Source: Thioalkalivibrio sp. (lineage in GTDB: Bacteria; Pseudomonadota; Gammaproteobacteria; Ectothiorhodospirales; Ectothiorhodospiraceae). From it: a DNA stretch of 36,871 nt. Positions 1-7,754 of this stretch are shown here, piece after piece. The translations under genes were made by a program, and so were the position numbers. Location: the NCBI RefSeq assembly GCF_007692535.1, contig NZ_REBW01000061.1:1-36871 (forward strand), in the 5' to 3' direction. Every line of letters begins with the position of its first letter. Within the stretch, counting starts at the first letter, position 1. The notes under the pieces are model-generated. The model saw nothing but the letters and a program-made list of their open reading frames with translations, ran no database searches and was not told the origin of the DNA.

Positions 1-154
1 GAATGGCTCCGTGGCAGGGAAAACGGCGCGATGAAATGCCGCCATCCTGATGCCTGGCCGGCCCGCACTGCAAGCGTGCAACGCCCCGCCCCGGGCATGG
101 TCACCGACGCCCGGCCGCGATAGCGAGCGCTGGAAGAAGCTGGACCCAAGGCCG

Positions 155-1573
155 CTAGGGGAGGGTCTTGAACGCTTCCAGGGCGGCTTCGCGGCTGGTT
201 TTCAGGTCGACGACGGGGTCGGGGTAGCCGGGGGGCTTGCGGTCGCTTTGCCAGGGGGCGTGTATCTTCGCGTCGGGCATGGCTTCGAGTTCGGGCACGT
301 AGCGGCGCACGTAGGTGCCGTCCGTGTCGAAGCGCTGGCCCTGAAGCACGGGGTTGAAAATGCGGAAGTAGGGTGCGGCGTCGGCACCGCTGCCAGCGGC
401 CCACTGCCAGCCAAGGGTGTTGGAGGCCAGGTCTGCATCGACCAGGGTGTCCCAGAACCAGCGGGCGCCGTGCAGCCAGTGCAGGCGCAGGTTCTTGGTG
501 AGCAGCGAGGCGACGATCATTCGGGTGCGGTTGTGCATCCACCCCGTCTGCCAGAGTTCGCGCATGCCGGCATCGACGATCGGGATGCCCGTGCGACCCT
601 GTTGCCAGGCCTGCAGGTCCTGCTTCGATTCGCGCCAGGGGAAGTGCTGAAAACGTGGGTTCAGGGGTTCTTCGGTGGTCTGCGGGAAATGGTAGATCAG
701 GTGATGGCCGAACTCGCGCCAGCCGAGTTCGCGCACGAAATGCTCCGCGCCGCCGGCGTCCAGGTCCAGGCCCGCCTCGCGCAGGTTCCAGACGATCTGC
801 CGCGGTGAGATCTCGCCGAAATGCAGGTGCGGCGACAGCCGCGAAGTGCCGTCGCGGCCGGGCAGTTCGCGGCCTTTGGCATAGGCGCGGACCGAGTCCT
901 CGACAAAGGATTGCAGGCGTTCCAGGGCGCCCGCCTCTCCGGGTGTCCAGTGCTCGGCCAGGCCTTGGTCCCAACGGATGCGTGGCAGGAGATCGAGGGC
1001 CTCCAGATGTTCGGATCGCGGCCAGTCCTCGCCAGCGCGTGCCGCCGCACCCGGCCCAGGCAGGTGTGGCGGCACGGTCCCGGGGGCGGTGTCGATGCCG
1101 GCCTTCCGACAGGCCTTCCAGAACGGCGAGAACACCTTGTACGGGTCACCGCTACCCGTGGCGATCTGCCATGGCTCGTGCAGCAGAGCGGCATTGAAGC
1201 TGGTGGCCGTGAGGCCGGCTTCGCGCAGGGCCTTCTTGATCTCCTGGTCGCGGCGGATCACCGCCGGTTCGTATAGGCGGTTCCAGAAGACCGCATCGGC
1301 GCCGGTTTCGCGCGCCAGATCCAGCAGTGTCGCAAGGCTGGCTCCGCGGCGCAGGATCAGACGGCTTCCGGCCTGCGCCAGGGCCTCGTCCATCCGCGCA
1401 AGGCTGTGGTGCAGCCACCAGTTCGAGGCGGCACCGGGCTGCCACGGTGCCTCTTCTTCCGGCGCATGGATGAACACCGGGATCACCGGCAGGCCGCGCT
1501 CGGCGGCCGCGCTCAGCGCCGGCTGATCGGCCAGGCGCAGATCGCGGCGGAGCCAAACCAACGTCGCAGCCAT
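155..1573 (-). CDS. phrB: Deoxyribodipyrimidine photolyase (class I CPD photolyase/cryptochrome family)
   Basis: Light-dependent DNA repair flavoprotein that splits cyclobutane pyrimidine dimers in the cytoplasm. The 472-aa product opens with the antenna-domain signature LVWLRRDLRLADQPAL, followed by an alpha/beta domain. The FAD-binding helical domain includes GRDGTSRLSPHLHFGEIS, the HNRTRMIVASLL segment, and the NTLGWQWAAGSGADAAPYFR region that is diagnostic of CPD photolyases. Length matches the family (E. coli PhrB is about 472 aa). The ORF track extends this frame upstream to 2026, but that extension overlaps the SDR gene in another frame. I chose the ATG at 1573, which overlaps the SDR stop codon by one base (TGATG), a sign of translational coupling. 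It is the last gene of a regulator-SDR-photolyase set. The family is clear; the exact substrate (CPD rather than 6-4 lesion) is inferred from the motifs. Confidence 0.95.
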   Translation of the reverse strand: MAATLVWLRRDLRLADQPALSAAAERGLPVIPVFIHAPEEEAPWQPGAASNWWLHHSLARMDEALAQAGSRLILRRGASLATLLDLARETGADAVFWNRLYEPAVIRRDQEIKKALREAGLTATSFNAALLHEPWQIATGSGDPYKVFSPFWKACRKAGIDTAPGTVPPHLPGPGAAARAGEDWPRSEHLEALDLLPRIRWDQGLAEHWTPGEAGALERLQSFVEDSVRAYAKGRELPGRDGTSRLSPHLHFGEISPRQIVWNLREAGLDLDAGGAEHFVRELGWREFGHHLIYHFPQTTEEPLNPRFQHFPWRESKQDLQAWQQGRTGIPIVDAGMRELWQTGWMHNRTRMIVASLLTKNLRLHWLHGARWFWDTLVDADLASNTLGWQWAAGSGADAAPYFRIFNPVLQGQRFDTDGTYVRRYVPELEAMPDAKIHAPWQSDRKPPGYPDPVVDLKTSREAALEAFKTLP

Positions 1574-2343
1574 CAGCGCAGACGTACCATCGGGCGCACG
1601 GCGGTGAAGCCGCCGTCCACCGGCAGGATCTGACCCGTGATCCAACCGGCCTCGTCCGACAGAAGCCATGCGGCGGCACGGGCCTGGTCCTCGGCCTGGG
1701 CGTAGCGGCCCAGTGGATACTGGGCGGTGATCTGCTCCTCTGCGCCCTTGGTGGCAAAAAGGCGCTCTGTGGCACCCGTGCGGGTCAGGCCCGGAGCAAT
1801 GCCGTTGATACGCAAGCCCTGTGCGGCATAGGTGGCCGCCGTGGCGGGGATGAGGCTGGCGACCGCCCCCTTGGCTGCCGCGATCGCCTCGTGGTTCGAC
1901 ACGCCAATCAGCGAGACGACGGAGCTGAACAGGACTGCGGCGCCGGCGGAATCGCTGGCCTTGACCCGCCCCTGGACCCATGCGCGCAGGGTGAAGAAGG
2001 CGCTGTCCAGGTTCGCGGCCAGGCAATCCCGGTACTGGGCGTCGGTGGTGCGGTGCAGGGGCGCGAGCAGCGTGGTTCCCGCGCAGTGTGCCAGGTGCGT
2101 CGGCGCCTCGCCGAGATGTTCGGTCGCCTCGGCGAAGGCCGCCTGTGCGCCTTCCGGAAGGCTCACGTCGGCTTCGATGGCGACGGCTTGCAGGCCTTTG
2201 GGCAGATCCGCCATGACCGCATCGAGGCGGCTTCGGTCACGGCCGACGAGGGCTACGTGGTAGGCCGTGGGTTCGATGGTATGCAACAGCGCACGGCCCA
2301 CTCCTCCGGTGGCGCCGGTGACGACGAGCGAGTTCGGGCGCAT
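1573..2343 (-). CDS. SDR-family protein lacking the catalytic tyrosine, photolyase-linked
   Basis: A 256-aa Rossmann-fold protein of the short-chain dehydrogenase/reductase family. The N-terminal cofactor motif TGATGGVG (about residues 9-16) is intact, as are the AHCAG segment (NNAG equivalent), the serine in LFSSVVS, and a C-terminal GQILPVDGGF typical of classical SDRs. The YxxxK active site reads IAAAK (in NHEAIAAAKGAV): the lysine is present but an isoleucine stands where the catalytic Tyr is expected. It may therefore bind NAD(P) without classical dehydrogenase chemistry, or use another residue. The ATG at 2343 has a strong ribosome site (AGAAGGAG). It is translationally coupled to phrB through TGATG and lies 83 bp after the MerR-type gene, so it probably shares a light or stress regulon with the photolyase. 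The substrate is unknown. Confidence 0.88.
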   Translation of the reverse strand: MRPNSLVVTGATGGVGRALLHTIEPTAYHVALVGRDRSRLDAVMADLPKGLQAVAIEADVSLPEGAQAAFAEATEHLGEAPTHLAHCAGTTLLAPLHRTTDAQYRDCLAANLDSAFFTLRAWVQGRVKASDSAGAAVLFSSVVSLIGVSNHEAIAAAKGAVASLIPATAATYAAQGLRINGIAPGLTRTGATERLFATKGAEEQITAQYPLGRYAQAEDQARAAAWLLSDEAGWITGQILPVDGGFTAVRPMVRLR

Positions 2344-2390
2344 GGTCGACTCCTTCTGTCTCTGGTTGAGCGATATCCGTGGGGCAACGG

Positions 2391-2415
2391 GCCGGAAGCG
2401 CGAACGGCTTCCGGC
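2391..2415 (-). other. Intergenic hairpin between merR-like gene and SDR gene
   Basis: GCCGGAAGC and GCTTCCGGC form a perfect 9-bp stem with a 7-nt loop in the 83-bp gap after the regulator stop. No T-tract follows on the minus strand, so it is not a canonical terminator. It could trim or partly attenuate the message between the regulator and the SDR-phrB pair. Confidence 0.5.
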
Positions 2416-2426
2416 TTCCCGGGTCC

Positions 2427-3425
2427 TCAGTGTGCTCGGGGATCGAGCAGTTGCCGGCTTAGCGTGTCGGCTGCCTGCAGCGGATCGGCAGGCAGCGTGA
2501 CCAGTTGGCGCGGGGTGTCCAGCCCGGCCAGCTCGGCAGCCCCGCTACCGGAAAGGTAGGCGGGCACTCCGTCTTCGGACAGCAGTCGGCGCAGGCGTTC
2601 GATTTCGTGGTCGTGGACCGAGCGTGCCGGGGTATGGACGACGAGCGCTGGCGAATGCAGGTGCCCGGTCAGCGCCTGCATTGCGGGCGCGGTGATGACG
2701 TCCTGCAGCGGCAGGAGCCGCAGACCCTGCCGCGCGCTGGCCAGCAGCACCAGCATGCCGCCGATGCGCCGATGGCCGGCACCCAGGACCACGCAGGGGC
2801 TGGGCGGTCCTTCGCAGAGCAGGAGCGCCGAGCGCAGTTGTTCGGTCAGGGACGACAGCGCCCAGGAGGCGAAAACCGCCAGACGAGCCTCGACAGCCGG
2901 GTCATGGCGTGCCTGGTCGCGAAGCGCGGTGTACGTCTCGAGAAAGGCTTTTTCGTGCACGCCCTCCCAGCCGTGGCGCATCACCAATCGGGCATGGGCG
3001 CGCTCGAGTTCCACCGTGCTGAGTTCCCGTGTGGCCTCCAGCAGTGCCTCCGAGAGCGGGTCGAGCACGTGCGGCGCGAGGCCACCCTGGACGGCTGGTG
3101 CGCGCTCGTCCGGCCGCGACGTCCCGGGGGCGCCCAGCGAGTCGTGGCCGTTCGGGCCGGGCCCGTGCAGGTCGTGCTGCAGGACCCGCCCCACTTGCGA
3201 GACGGCCACGCCTTCGTCGAGCAGCGACAAGATACGCCGGATGCGGGCAATATCGTCTGCACTGTAGAGCCGGTGCCCCTTGGGGGTCCGCAGCGGCTGG
3301 ATCAGCCCGTAGCGGCGCTCCCACGCACGCAGGGTGACCGGATTGATCCCGGTCTCTGCGCAGACGTGGCGGATCGGGAACAATCCGTCCGTTGGTGGGA
3401 TATCGCTGTCAGTAGGGTGAGGCAT
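2427..3425 (-). CDS. MerR-family regulator, LitR/CarH-like with degenerate B12-binding domain
   Basis: A 332-aa transcription regulator. Residues about 15-85 form a MerR-type winged helix (FPIRHVCAETGINPVTLRAWERRYGL, then PKGHRLYSADDIARI). The C-terminal part resembles the cobalamin-binding region of CarH/LitR, but the DxHxxG motif is reduced to GAGHRRIGG and no Wx9EH motif is visible. This fits the class II LitR type, which does not bind B12 itself. The track starts at a TTG (3440) inside the operator; I prefer the ATG at 3425. No Shine-Dalgarno precedes it, but a TACAAT -10 hexamer ends 6 nt upstream, so the mRNA may be leaderless. Known LitR/CarH proteins control photolyase genes by light; here phrB lies downstream on the same strand, which supports that role by inference. 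Confidence 0.82.
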   Translation of the reverse strand: MPHPTDSDIPPTDGLFPIRHVCAETGINPVTLRAWERRYGLIQPLRTPKGHRLYSADDIARIRRILSLLDEGVAVSQVGRVLQHDLHGPGPNGHDSLGAPGTSRPDERAPAVQGGLAPHVLDPLSEALLEATRELSTVELERAHARLVMRHGWEGVHEKAFLETYTALRDQARHDPAVEARLAVFASWALSSLTEQLRSALLLCEGPPSPCVVLGAGHRRIGGMLVLLASARQGLRLLPLQDVITAPAMQALTGHLHSPALVVHTPARSVHDHEIERLRRLLSEDGVPAYLSGSGAAELAGLDTPRQLVTLPADPLQAADTLSRQLLDPRAH

Positions 3426-3450
3426 ACAAGGATTGTACAATATCTGTACA
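3425..3450 (-). promoter_or_regulatory. Putative promoter/operator of the merR-SDR-phrB operon
   Basis: Two TGTACA hexamers (3434-3439 and 3445-3450) lie 11 bp apart, and the inner one sits in the perfect 10-bp palindrome ATTGTACAAT (3432-3441). On the minus strand TACAAT (3437-3432) is a plausible -10 box. The A of the ATG at 3425 lies 6 nt beyond it, where transcription would start. TGTACA-type half-sites are known for LitR/CarH-family regulators, so autoregulation is likely but unproven. A good -35 is not visible (GTGGCA at 17-bp spacing). Confidence 0.5.
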
Positions 3451-3589
3451 CAAATGCCACGCCTCTTTCCAACTTATTCGCACGACAGTGTCGACAACGG
3501 TCCGGTCTGGTGGCCCCTATCTGGATCGAGGGGAATTTTTCCACTGCTGCGGGAATCCATCAACCATGGGCAACGACAAAGAGCAAGCA

Positions 3590-5467
3590 ATGTCGATCAT
3601 CACCGGGGTATCGGGTACACGCGGCGCTGGCTGGGGCGCCCTCGCGGGCCTGGCCCTGACCGGCGTCTTCTGGTTGGGTACGGCGCAGGTGCTGCTGGCG
3701 ACCGAATCACGCTCTGCCATGGCGGACAGCATTTCGCCCTACCTGCAGCTGCACGCCGACGACCCCGTGCAGTGGCGTGACTGGAGTCCTGCGCTGCTGG
3801 AGGAGGCGCGGGCCACGGGGCGCCCGCTGCTGATCTCCAGCGGCTATTACGCCTGCCATTGGTGCCACGTGATGCAGGAGGAGAGCTTCAAGGACGCGGG
3901 CATCGCGGAGCGTCTGAACCGCGACTACATCCCGGTGAAGGTCGACCGCGAGCTGAACGCCGCGCTGGACCAGTACCTCCTCGAATTCCTTCGCGCCACC
4001 CGGGGCAGCGCCGGCTGGCCGCTGAACGTGGTGGTCCTTCCCTCCGGTGACGCCCTGGCCGGCGTCGTCTACGCGCCGCGGGATGACTTCGCCAGGTTCC
4101 TCGACGGCATCACGGCACGCCTGCGTCAGGACGGCGACGCGTTGACGGCGCTGGCCCGGGAGGGGCGGCTGGAACTGACCGCCCGGCTGCGCGAGGGCGA
4201 ACGGCCGCTGTCTGAAGCACGGGCGGCGCGCCTGCCACAGGTTCTTTGGGCGGCGATGGAGCGTGACGCCGACTTCCTCGGGGGTGGGTTTGGTGACCAG
4301 TCGAAGTTTCCGCGTGCCCCGGCACTGGACGCTCTGCTGCAGGCACGGGAGCAGGGTCGGGCGCCGGAGTGGGCGGACGAGTTTCTGGAAGTGACCCTGG
4401 AGGAGATGGCGCGGGCGGGGCTGCGGGACGTGATCGGCGGAGGGTTCTTCCGGTACTCGGAGACGCCGGACTGGGGCCGGCCGCACTTCGAGATCATGCT
4501 GGACGACCAGGCCCAGCTGGCGCGGGTGTACCTGCGCGCGGGGCGGCAGTTCGATCGCCCGGACTGGACCGAGGTCGGCCGCGGGACGCTGGCCTTCGTG
4601 CTGCGCGAGATGGCGCTCGAGGACGCAGCGGTGTTCGCGTCGGGGCTGTCGGCGCTGGACGACGCGGGCCGCGAGGGGGGCGTGTATCTCTGGACGCCGG
4701 GGGAGGTGGATGACGCCCTGCAGGGGCATCCGCATCCGGATCTGGTCCGGGCCTGGTTCCGGCTGGAGGGCGCGCCGACCTTTGAAGGCCGCTTCCTGCC
4801 CCAGCATCAGGAATCCCTTGCTGCCCTGGCGGAGCGTTTCGGGCTGCCGCTGAACGAAGCCCGTGAGCAGGTCGAGCAGGGCCGGCAGGCGCTGCTGCAA
4901 TATCGGCAGGCCCGCGGGGTGCCGCGGGATGAAAAGCAGTTGACCGGTCTGCACGGCTTGCTGCTGTCCGCATTTGCGGAACTGCACGACGATCCCGCGA
5001 TCGGCGCGGCAGGCGAGGAGCTGGCCGCACGGCTTCGTTCGCTGGCGGCAAGGCCCGGAGAACTGTCGCAATTGCTGGATCTGCCTCGGGACGTTGCGGG
5101 CGGGGCGGATCTTTCCGATTACGCCTACCTGGCGCAGGGGCTGCACGACTGGGCCGTGGCCACCGGAACCGGCGGTGACCGGACCGTGACCGGATTGCTG
5201 GAGGTCGCGTGGGCGGATTTCACCGATGCCGACGGCTGGCGCGCGGCGCGGGAACAGCCCTTGCCGGGGATGGTGGCGCAGCGTTTCCACACCGCCGTCC
5301 ACAATCCGTCGCCGACCAGCCTGATCCTGACGCTGAGCCGGGAATACGTTGGCGACAGCGAGACACTGTCCGAGCGGCTGGCCGACTTCGACCTGCGACC
5401 CGGCCGGGGCGTCGAGACCAGCCCGCAGGAGCACGCGCAACTGATCCTCCTGCTGACCCGCGGCTGA
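3590..5467 (+). CDS. DUF255 thioredoxin-domain protein (YyaL/SPATA20-like)
   Basis: A 625-aa protein of the DUF255 family. A hydrophobic stretch near the N-terminus (GWGALAGLALTGVFWLG) looks like a signal anchor. It is followed by the thioredoxin-like domain with a CxxC motif in SGYYACHWCHVMQ, and then by an alpha-helical toroid region (GGGFGDQSKFPRAP, GGGFFRYSETPDW) as in glycan-epimerase-like folds. Family members are usually near 650-700 aa, so this one is slightly short at the C-terminus. The track start at 3488 is too far upstream; the ATG at 3590 (after AAAGAG) or the one at 3566 is more plausible, and I chose 3590 because the hydrophobic segment then lies close to the N-terminus. Biochemical function is unknown for the family. 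The signal anchor would place it at the membrane or in the periplasm, which is unusual. Confidence 0.85.
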   Translation: MSIITGVSGTRGAGWGALAGLALTGVFWLGTAQVLLATESRSAMADSISPYLQLHADDPVQWRDWSPALLEEARATGRPLLISSGYYACHWCHVMQEESFKDAGIAERLNRDYIPVKVDRELNAALDQYLLEFLRATRGSAGWPLNVVVLPSGDALAGVVYAPRDDFARFLDGITARLRQDGDALTALAREGRLELTARLREGERPLSEARAARLPQVLWAAMERDADFLGGGFGDQSKFPRAPALDALLQAREQGRAPEWADEFLEVTLEEMARAGLRDVIGGGFFRYSETPDWGRPHFEIMLDDQAQLARVYLRAGRQFDRPDWTEVGRGTLAFVLREMALEDAAVFASGLSALDDAGREGGVYLWTPGEVDDALQGHPHPDLVRAWFRLEGAPTFEGRFLPQHQESLAALAERFGLPLNEAREQVEQGRQALLQYRQARGVPRDEKQLTGLHGLLLSAFAELHDDPAIGAAGEELAARLRSLAARPGELSQLLDLPRDVAGGADLSDYAYLAQGLHDWAVATGTGGDRTVTGLLEVAWADFTDADGWRAAREQPLPGMVAQRFHTAVHNPSPTSLILTLSREYVGDSETLSERLADFDLRPGRGVETSPQEHAQLILLLTRG

Positions 5468-5478
5468 GAGCCCGGGCC

Positions 5479-5507
5479 CGCCGCAAATCGGCGATAATCA
5501 TCTTTTT
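5479..5507 (+). terminator. Weak hairpin plus T-run after the DUF255 gene
   Basis: CGCCG-CAAAT-CGGCG forms a 5-bp stem 11 bp after the stop codon. A run of six T follows after a 9-nt gap. The gap makes it a poor intrinsic terminator. The same stretch also contains GATAAT (5493-5498), a possible -10 for the next gene. Confidence 0.3.
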
Positions 5508-5528
5508 TCGCAGAATGGTGTGCAGTGT

Positions 5529-5984
5529 ATGACGACGGAAGGCAAAAACGGGAGCGGTAAAGCCTTTCTCGAGGCGTTCAACGGGGGCTTCGCCGGGATC
5601 CTGCATTGGCGCCAACTCGATGCGCTCTGGGAACGGCTGCGCGGCGATGCCGATGGTGCCTGGTACGTCTATGCGGTGGGGGAGCCGCCGCCTGCCGAGC
5701 CGGCCAGTGCCGGGCAACTGGACCGGTTCATCGCCGGGGTCGACAAGCTGCTGCGCGCCGAGCACCATCACGACTACTGCGGTGTGGTGTATGCCGACCG
5801 CACGGATGCGCCACGCCTGATCAAGATTTTCGACCCCAATCACCTGGGCTCCAGCTGCGGTTCTTCGGGGACCCGGGTGTTCCCCGGCTGGGTGCTGTCA
5901 CGGAACCCACCGGTCGATCTGCCGGCCGCGATGCCCCCGACGCGCAGCCGCCGCCGCTGGTGGCAGGCCATCTTCTCCGGCTGA
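5529..5984 (+). CDS. Conserved hypothetical protein with IKIFDPNHLGSSCGSSG motif
   Basis: A 151-aa soluble protein of unknown function. The N-terminal half is mixed alpha with LDRFIAGVDKLLRAEHHHDYC. The middle carries the striking segment APRLIKIFDPNHLGSSCGSSG and the C-terminus is basic (TRSRRRWWQAIF). The single well-defined KIFDPNxLGxxCG block looks like a conserved family signature, but I cannot name the family. The track start is a GTG at 5520; the ATG at 5529 is in frame and more likely, though its ribosome site is poor. It lies 61 bp after the DUF255 gene on the same strand and ends 18 bp from the convergent DUF1841 gene. Confidence 0.7.
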   Translation: MTTEGKNGSGKAFLEAFNGGFAGILHWRQLDALWERLRGDADGAWYVYAVGEPPPAEPASAGQLDRFIAGVDKLLRAEHHHDYCGVVYADRTDAPRLIKIFDPNHLGSSCGSSGTRVFPGWVLSRNPPVDLPAAMPPTRSRRRWWQAIFSG

Positions 5985-6002
5985 CGCGCCCCGGTTTCCT
6001 GA

Positions 6003-6455
6003 TTACGATCCGCCGCGCGACCGGTCGGTGGACCTGCCTTCGAGACGGCGCAGACACTCCAGGTAGGCGGTTTCGTCGGGTTGGCTGCCCGCGCGCTGCG
6101 CTTCCCACAGCGCCCGGCCCAGGCACTCGATCATCCGGTGTTCCGCCTCCATCGCGCCGTGGCGCGCGCTGAGTCCCCGGTGGATGTCACGGATGCCGGC
6201 CGGCCGGTTGGTGGCGGCCTGCTCGCGGATGCTGAGGTGCATCGCCAGGTGCAGGAAGGGATTGCCCTGGCCTCCCTCGGGCGGAAACTCGGCGGTCAGC
6301 GCGTGTTCCCGGTCGGCCAGCAGATCGTGGTATTCGGGGTGTTCGCGGATGAGTTCGGCGAGAGCGGCCTCCAAGGGCTCCAGAGACTGGCCGCTGCGGG
6401 CCTTGTCCCAGGCCTGGATGAACTGCTCGCGTAGCTGGTCTCGGTTTCCGAACAT
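6003..6455 (-). CDS. DUF1841 family protein
   Basis: A 150-aa helical, charged protein starting MFGNRDQLREQFIQAWDKAR, the typical opening of DUF1841 proteins. It contains NPFLHLAMHLSIREQ and HRMIECLGRALWEAQR. Its function is unknown. It follows nth by 21 bp with a strong ribosome site (GGGAGG) and is probably the last gene of the rnf-nth operon; nth and DUF1841 genes are commonly adjacent in gammaproteobacteria. Confidence 0.88.
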   Translation of the reverse strand: MFGNRDQLREQFIQAWDKARSGQSLEPLEAALAELIREHPEYHDLLADREHALTAEFPPEGGQGNPFLHLAMHLSIREQAATNRPAGIRDIHRGLSARHGAMEAEHRMIECLGRALWEAQRAGSQPDETAYLECLRRLEGRSTDRSRGGS

Positions 6456-6476
6456 GGTTCCTCCCGTGGCGCCCGC

Positions 6477-7124
6477 TCAGCCGGTGCCGGCGGCGGGGGC
6501 CTTGCTGCGGTACTCGCAGAGATCGTGGATCACGCACTGATGGCAGAGCGGGCGCCGCGCACGGCAGGTGTAGCGTCCGTGCAGGATCAGCCAGTGGTGG
6601 GCGTCCCGGCGGAACTCGGCGGGCGTGAAGCGCAGCAGCTTGCGTTCCACCTCCAGCGGCGTCTTTCCGGGGGCGATGCCGGTGCGGTTGGCGACCCGGA
6701 AGATGTGTGTGTCCACCGCGATGGTGGACTCACCGAAGGCCGTGTTCAGCACCACGTTGGCGGTCTTGCGGCCGACGCCGGGAAGCGCCTCCAGTGCCGC
6801 GCGCTCACGCGGCACCTCGCCGCCGTGATCGCGGATCAGGAGGTCGCAGGTCTTGATGATGTTGGCGGCCTTGCTGTTGAAGAGCCCGATGGTGCGGATG
6901 TGGGACTTCAGCCCTTCCAACCCCAGTTCCAGGATCGCCTCGGGCGTGCTCGCGATCGGGTAGAGGCGACGCGTTGCGCGGTTCACGCCGACATCGGTCG
7001 CCTGGGCCGACAGGATCACCGCCACCAGCAGTTCGAAGGGAGTGCGGTATTCGAGCTCGGTCGTGGGGGCGGGATCGATCTCGCGCAGGCGCTCGAAGAT
7101 CTCGCGCCGTTTGGCGGCATTCAT
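6477..7124 (-). CDS. nth: Endonuclease III (DNA glycosylase/AP lyase)
   Basis: Base-excision repair enzyme that removes oxidised pyrimidines and nicks at abasic sites. The 215-aa product has the helix-hairpin-helix LPGVGRKTANVV with the catalytic Lys at residue 120, and the catalytic Asp at residue 138 in VDTHIFRV, the same numbers as in E. coli Nth. The C-terminal iron-sulfur loop CRARRPLCHQCVIHDLC gives the C-x6-C-x2-C-x5-C cluster ligands. It follows rnfABCDGE on the same strand, the classical gammaproteobacterial order, but one extra gene is inserted between rnfE and nth. Confidence 0.97.
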   Translation of the reverse strand: MNAAKRREIFERLREIDPAPTTELEYRTPFELLVAVILSAQATDVGVNRATRRLYPIASTPEAILELGLEGLKSHIRTIGLFNSKAANIIKTCDLLIRDHGGEVPRERAALEALPGVGRKTANVVLNTAFGESTIAVDTHIFRVANRTGIAPGKTPLEVERKLLRFTPAEFRRDAHHWLILHGRYTCRARRPLCHQCVIHDLCEYRSKAPAAGTG

Positions 7125-7196
7125 GCGCGCGGCGCCGCCGGTGTCAACGGAGCCACGGTTTCCGCGATCGGCAACGGCGGCTGTCTGCCGGCAGCC

Positions 7197-7634
7197 TCAG
7201 ACGTGCCGGAACAGGCCGACATTCGGAGGTGCCTCGCGCGGATTTCCGGTGGCCTCCTCGCGCAGGGAGTCGAGCATGGCCTTGTGTTCTTCCTCGAGCT
7301 TGTGCATCGCGTCGGCATCCAGTTTCGGCAGAATCACGTTGCTGATGAACGAACCCAGCTCGTCCATGCTGACGGCCCAGAACTTGTCGTTCAGGTGGAA
7401 CGAGTGGCGGGCGTGGGTGCCCATCGGGTAGCTGCTGAAGCGCACGCCCATGGTTGCCGAGAGATCGTCGTCGTTGGTCACGAAGTCCTTGGCGAAGTCG
7501 TACCACCACTTGTAGTACTTCTCCTGCAACTCGTTGTTGAAACCCTGGTTCTCGAAAAAGGCCGCAATGGTGCCGCGCGGCGCGAGACCATAGCGTGTAC
7601 CGCGCTTGCCGGCGAAGGGGAAGTGTCCAGCCAT
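7197..7634 (-). CDS. Unrecognised 145-aa protein between rnfE and nth
   Basis: I do not recognise this family. The product is soluble and acidic toward the C-terminus. It is rich in aromatic residues in the middle (KYYKWWYDFAKDF, FWAVSMDELG) and ends in a charged helix (HKLEEEHKAMLDSLREEA). There is no signal peptide, membrane segment or Cys motif. The track start at 7685 is doubtful; the ATG at 7634 has an AGGAG ribosome site at good spacing and gives MAGHFPFAGKRG. It sits on the same strand between rnfE and nth, 195 bp after rnfE and 72 bp before nth, with a large inverted repeat upstream, so it may be separately transcribed or an insertion into the usual rnf-nth order. Confidence 0.75.
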   Translation of the reverse strand: MAGHFPFAGKRGTRYGLAPRGTIAAFFENQGFNNELQEKYYKWWYDFAKDFVTNDDDLSATMGVRFSSYPMGTHARHSFHLNDKFWAVSMDELGSFISNVILPKLDADAMHKLEEEHKAMLDSLREEATGNPREAPPNVGLFRHV

Positions 7635-7754
7635 GCCATTCTCCTGCGATTGGGGACTTCGGGCCGTTGGCCCGGATCGGAACATTAAAGCATTCTTATT
7701 TTACGGCCGCGAGCATGCGCTTCCGCGATGACCACAATCGCAACCGGGAAGGCA

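Noticed and set aside
1-154. Short left edge of the window
   Set aside because: No ORF, hairpin plus T-run, or repeat stands out; the plus ORF at 50-808 is a shadow of phrB.
1574-2026. N-terminal 151-residue extension of the photolyase ORF
   Set aside because: It overlaps the SDR gene in another frame and reads as Arg/Gly/Pro/His-rich; the ATG at 1573 begins the true antenna domain.
3707-5440. 577-aa minus-strand ORF antisense to the DUF255 gene
   Set aside because: High-GC shadow frame with Arg/Gln/Pro/His-rich nonsense composition; the plus-strand frame has the CHWC domain and family motifs.
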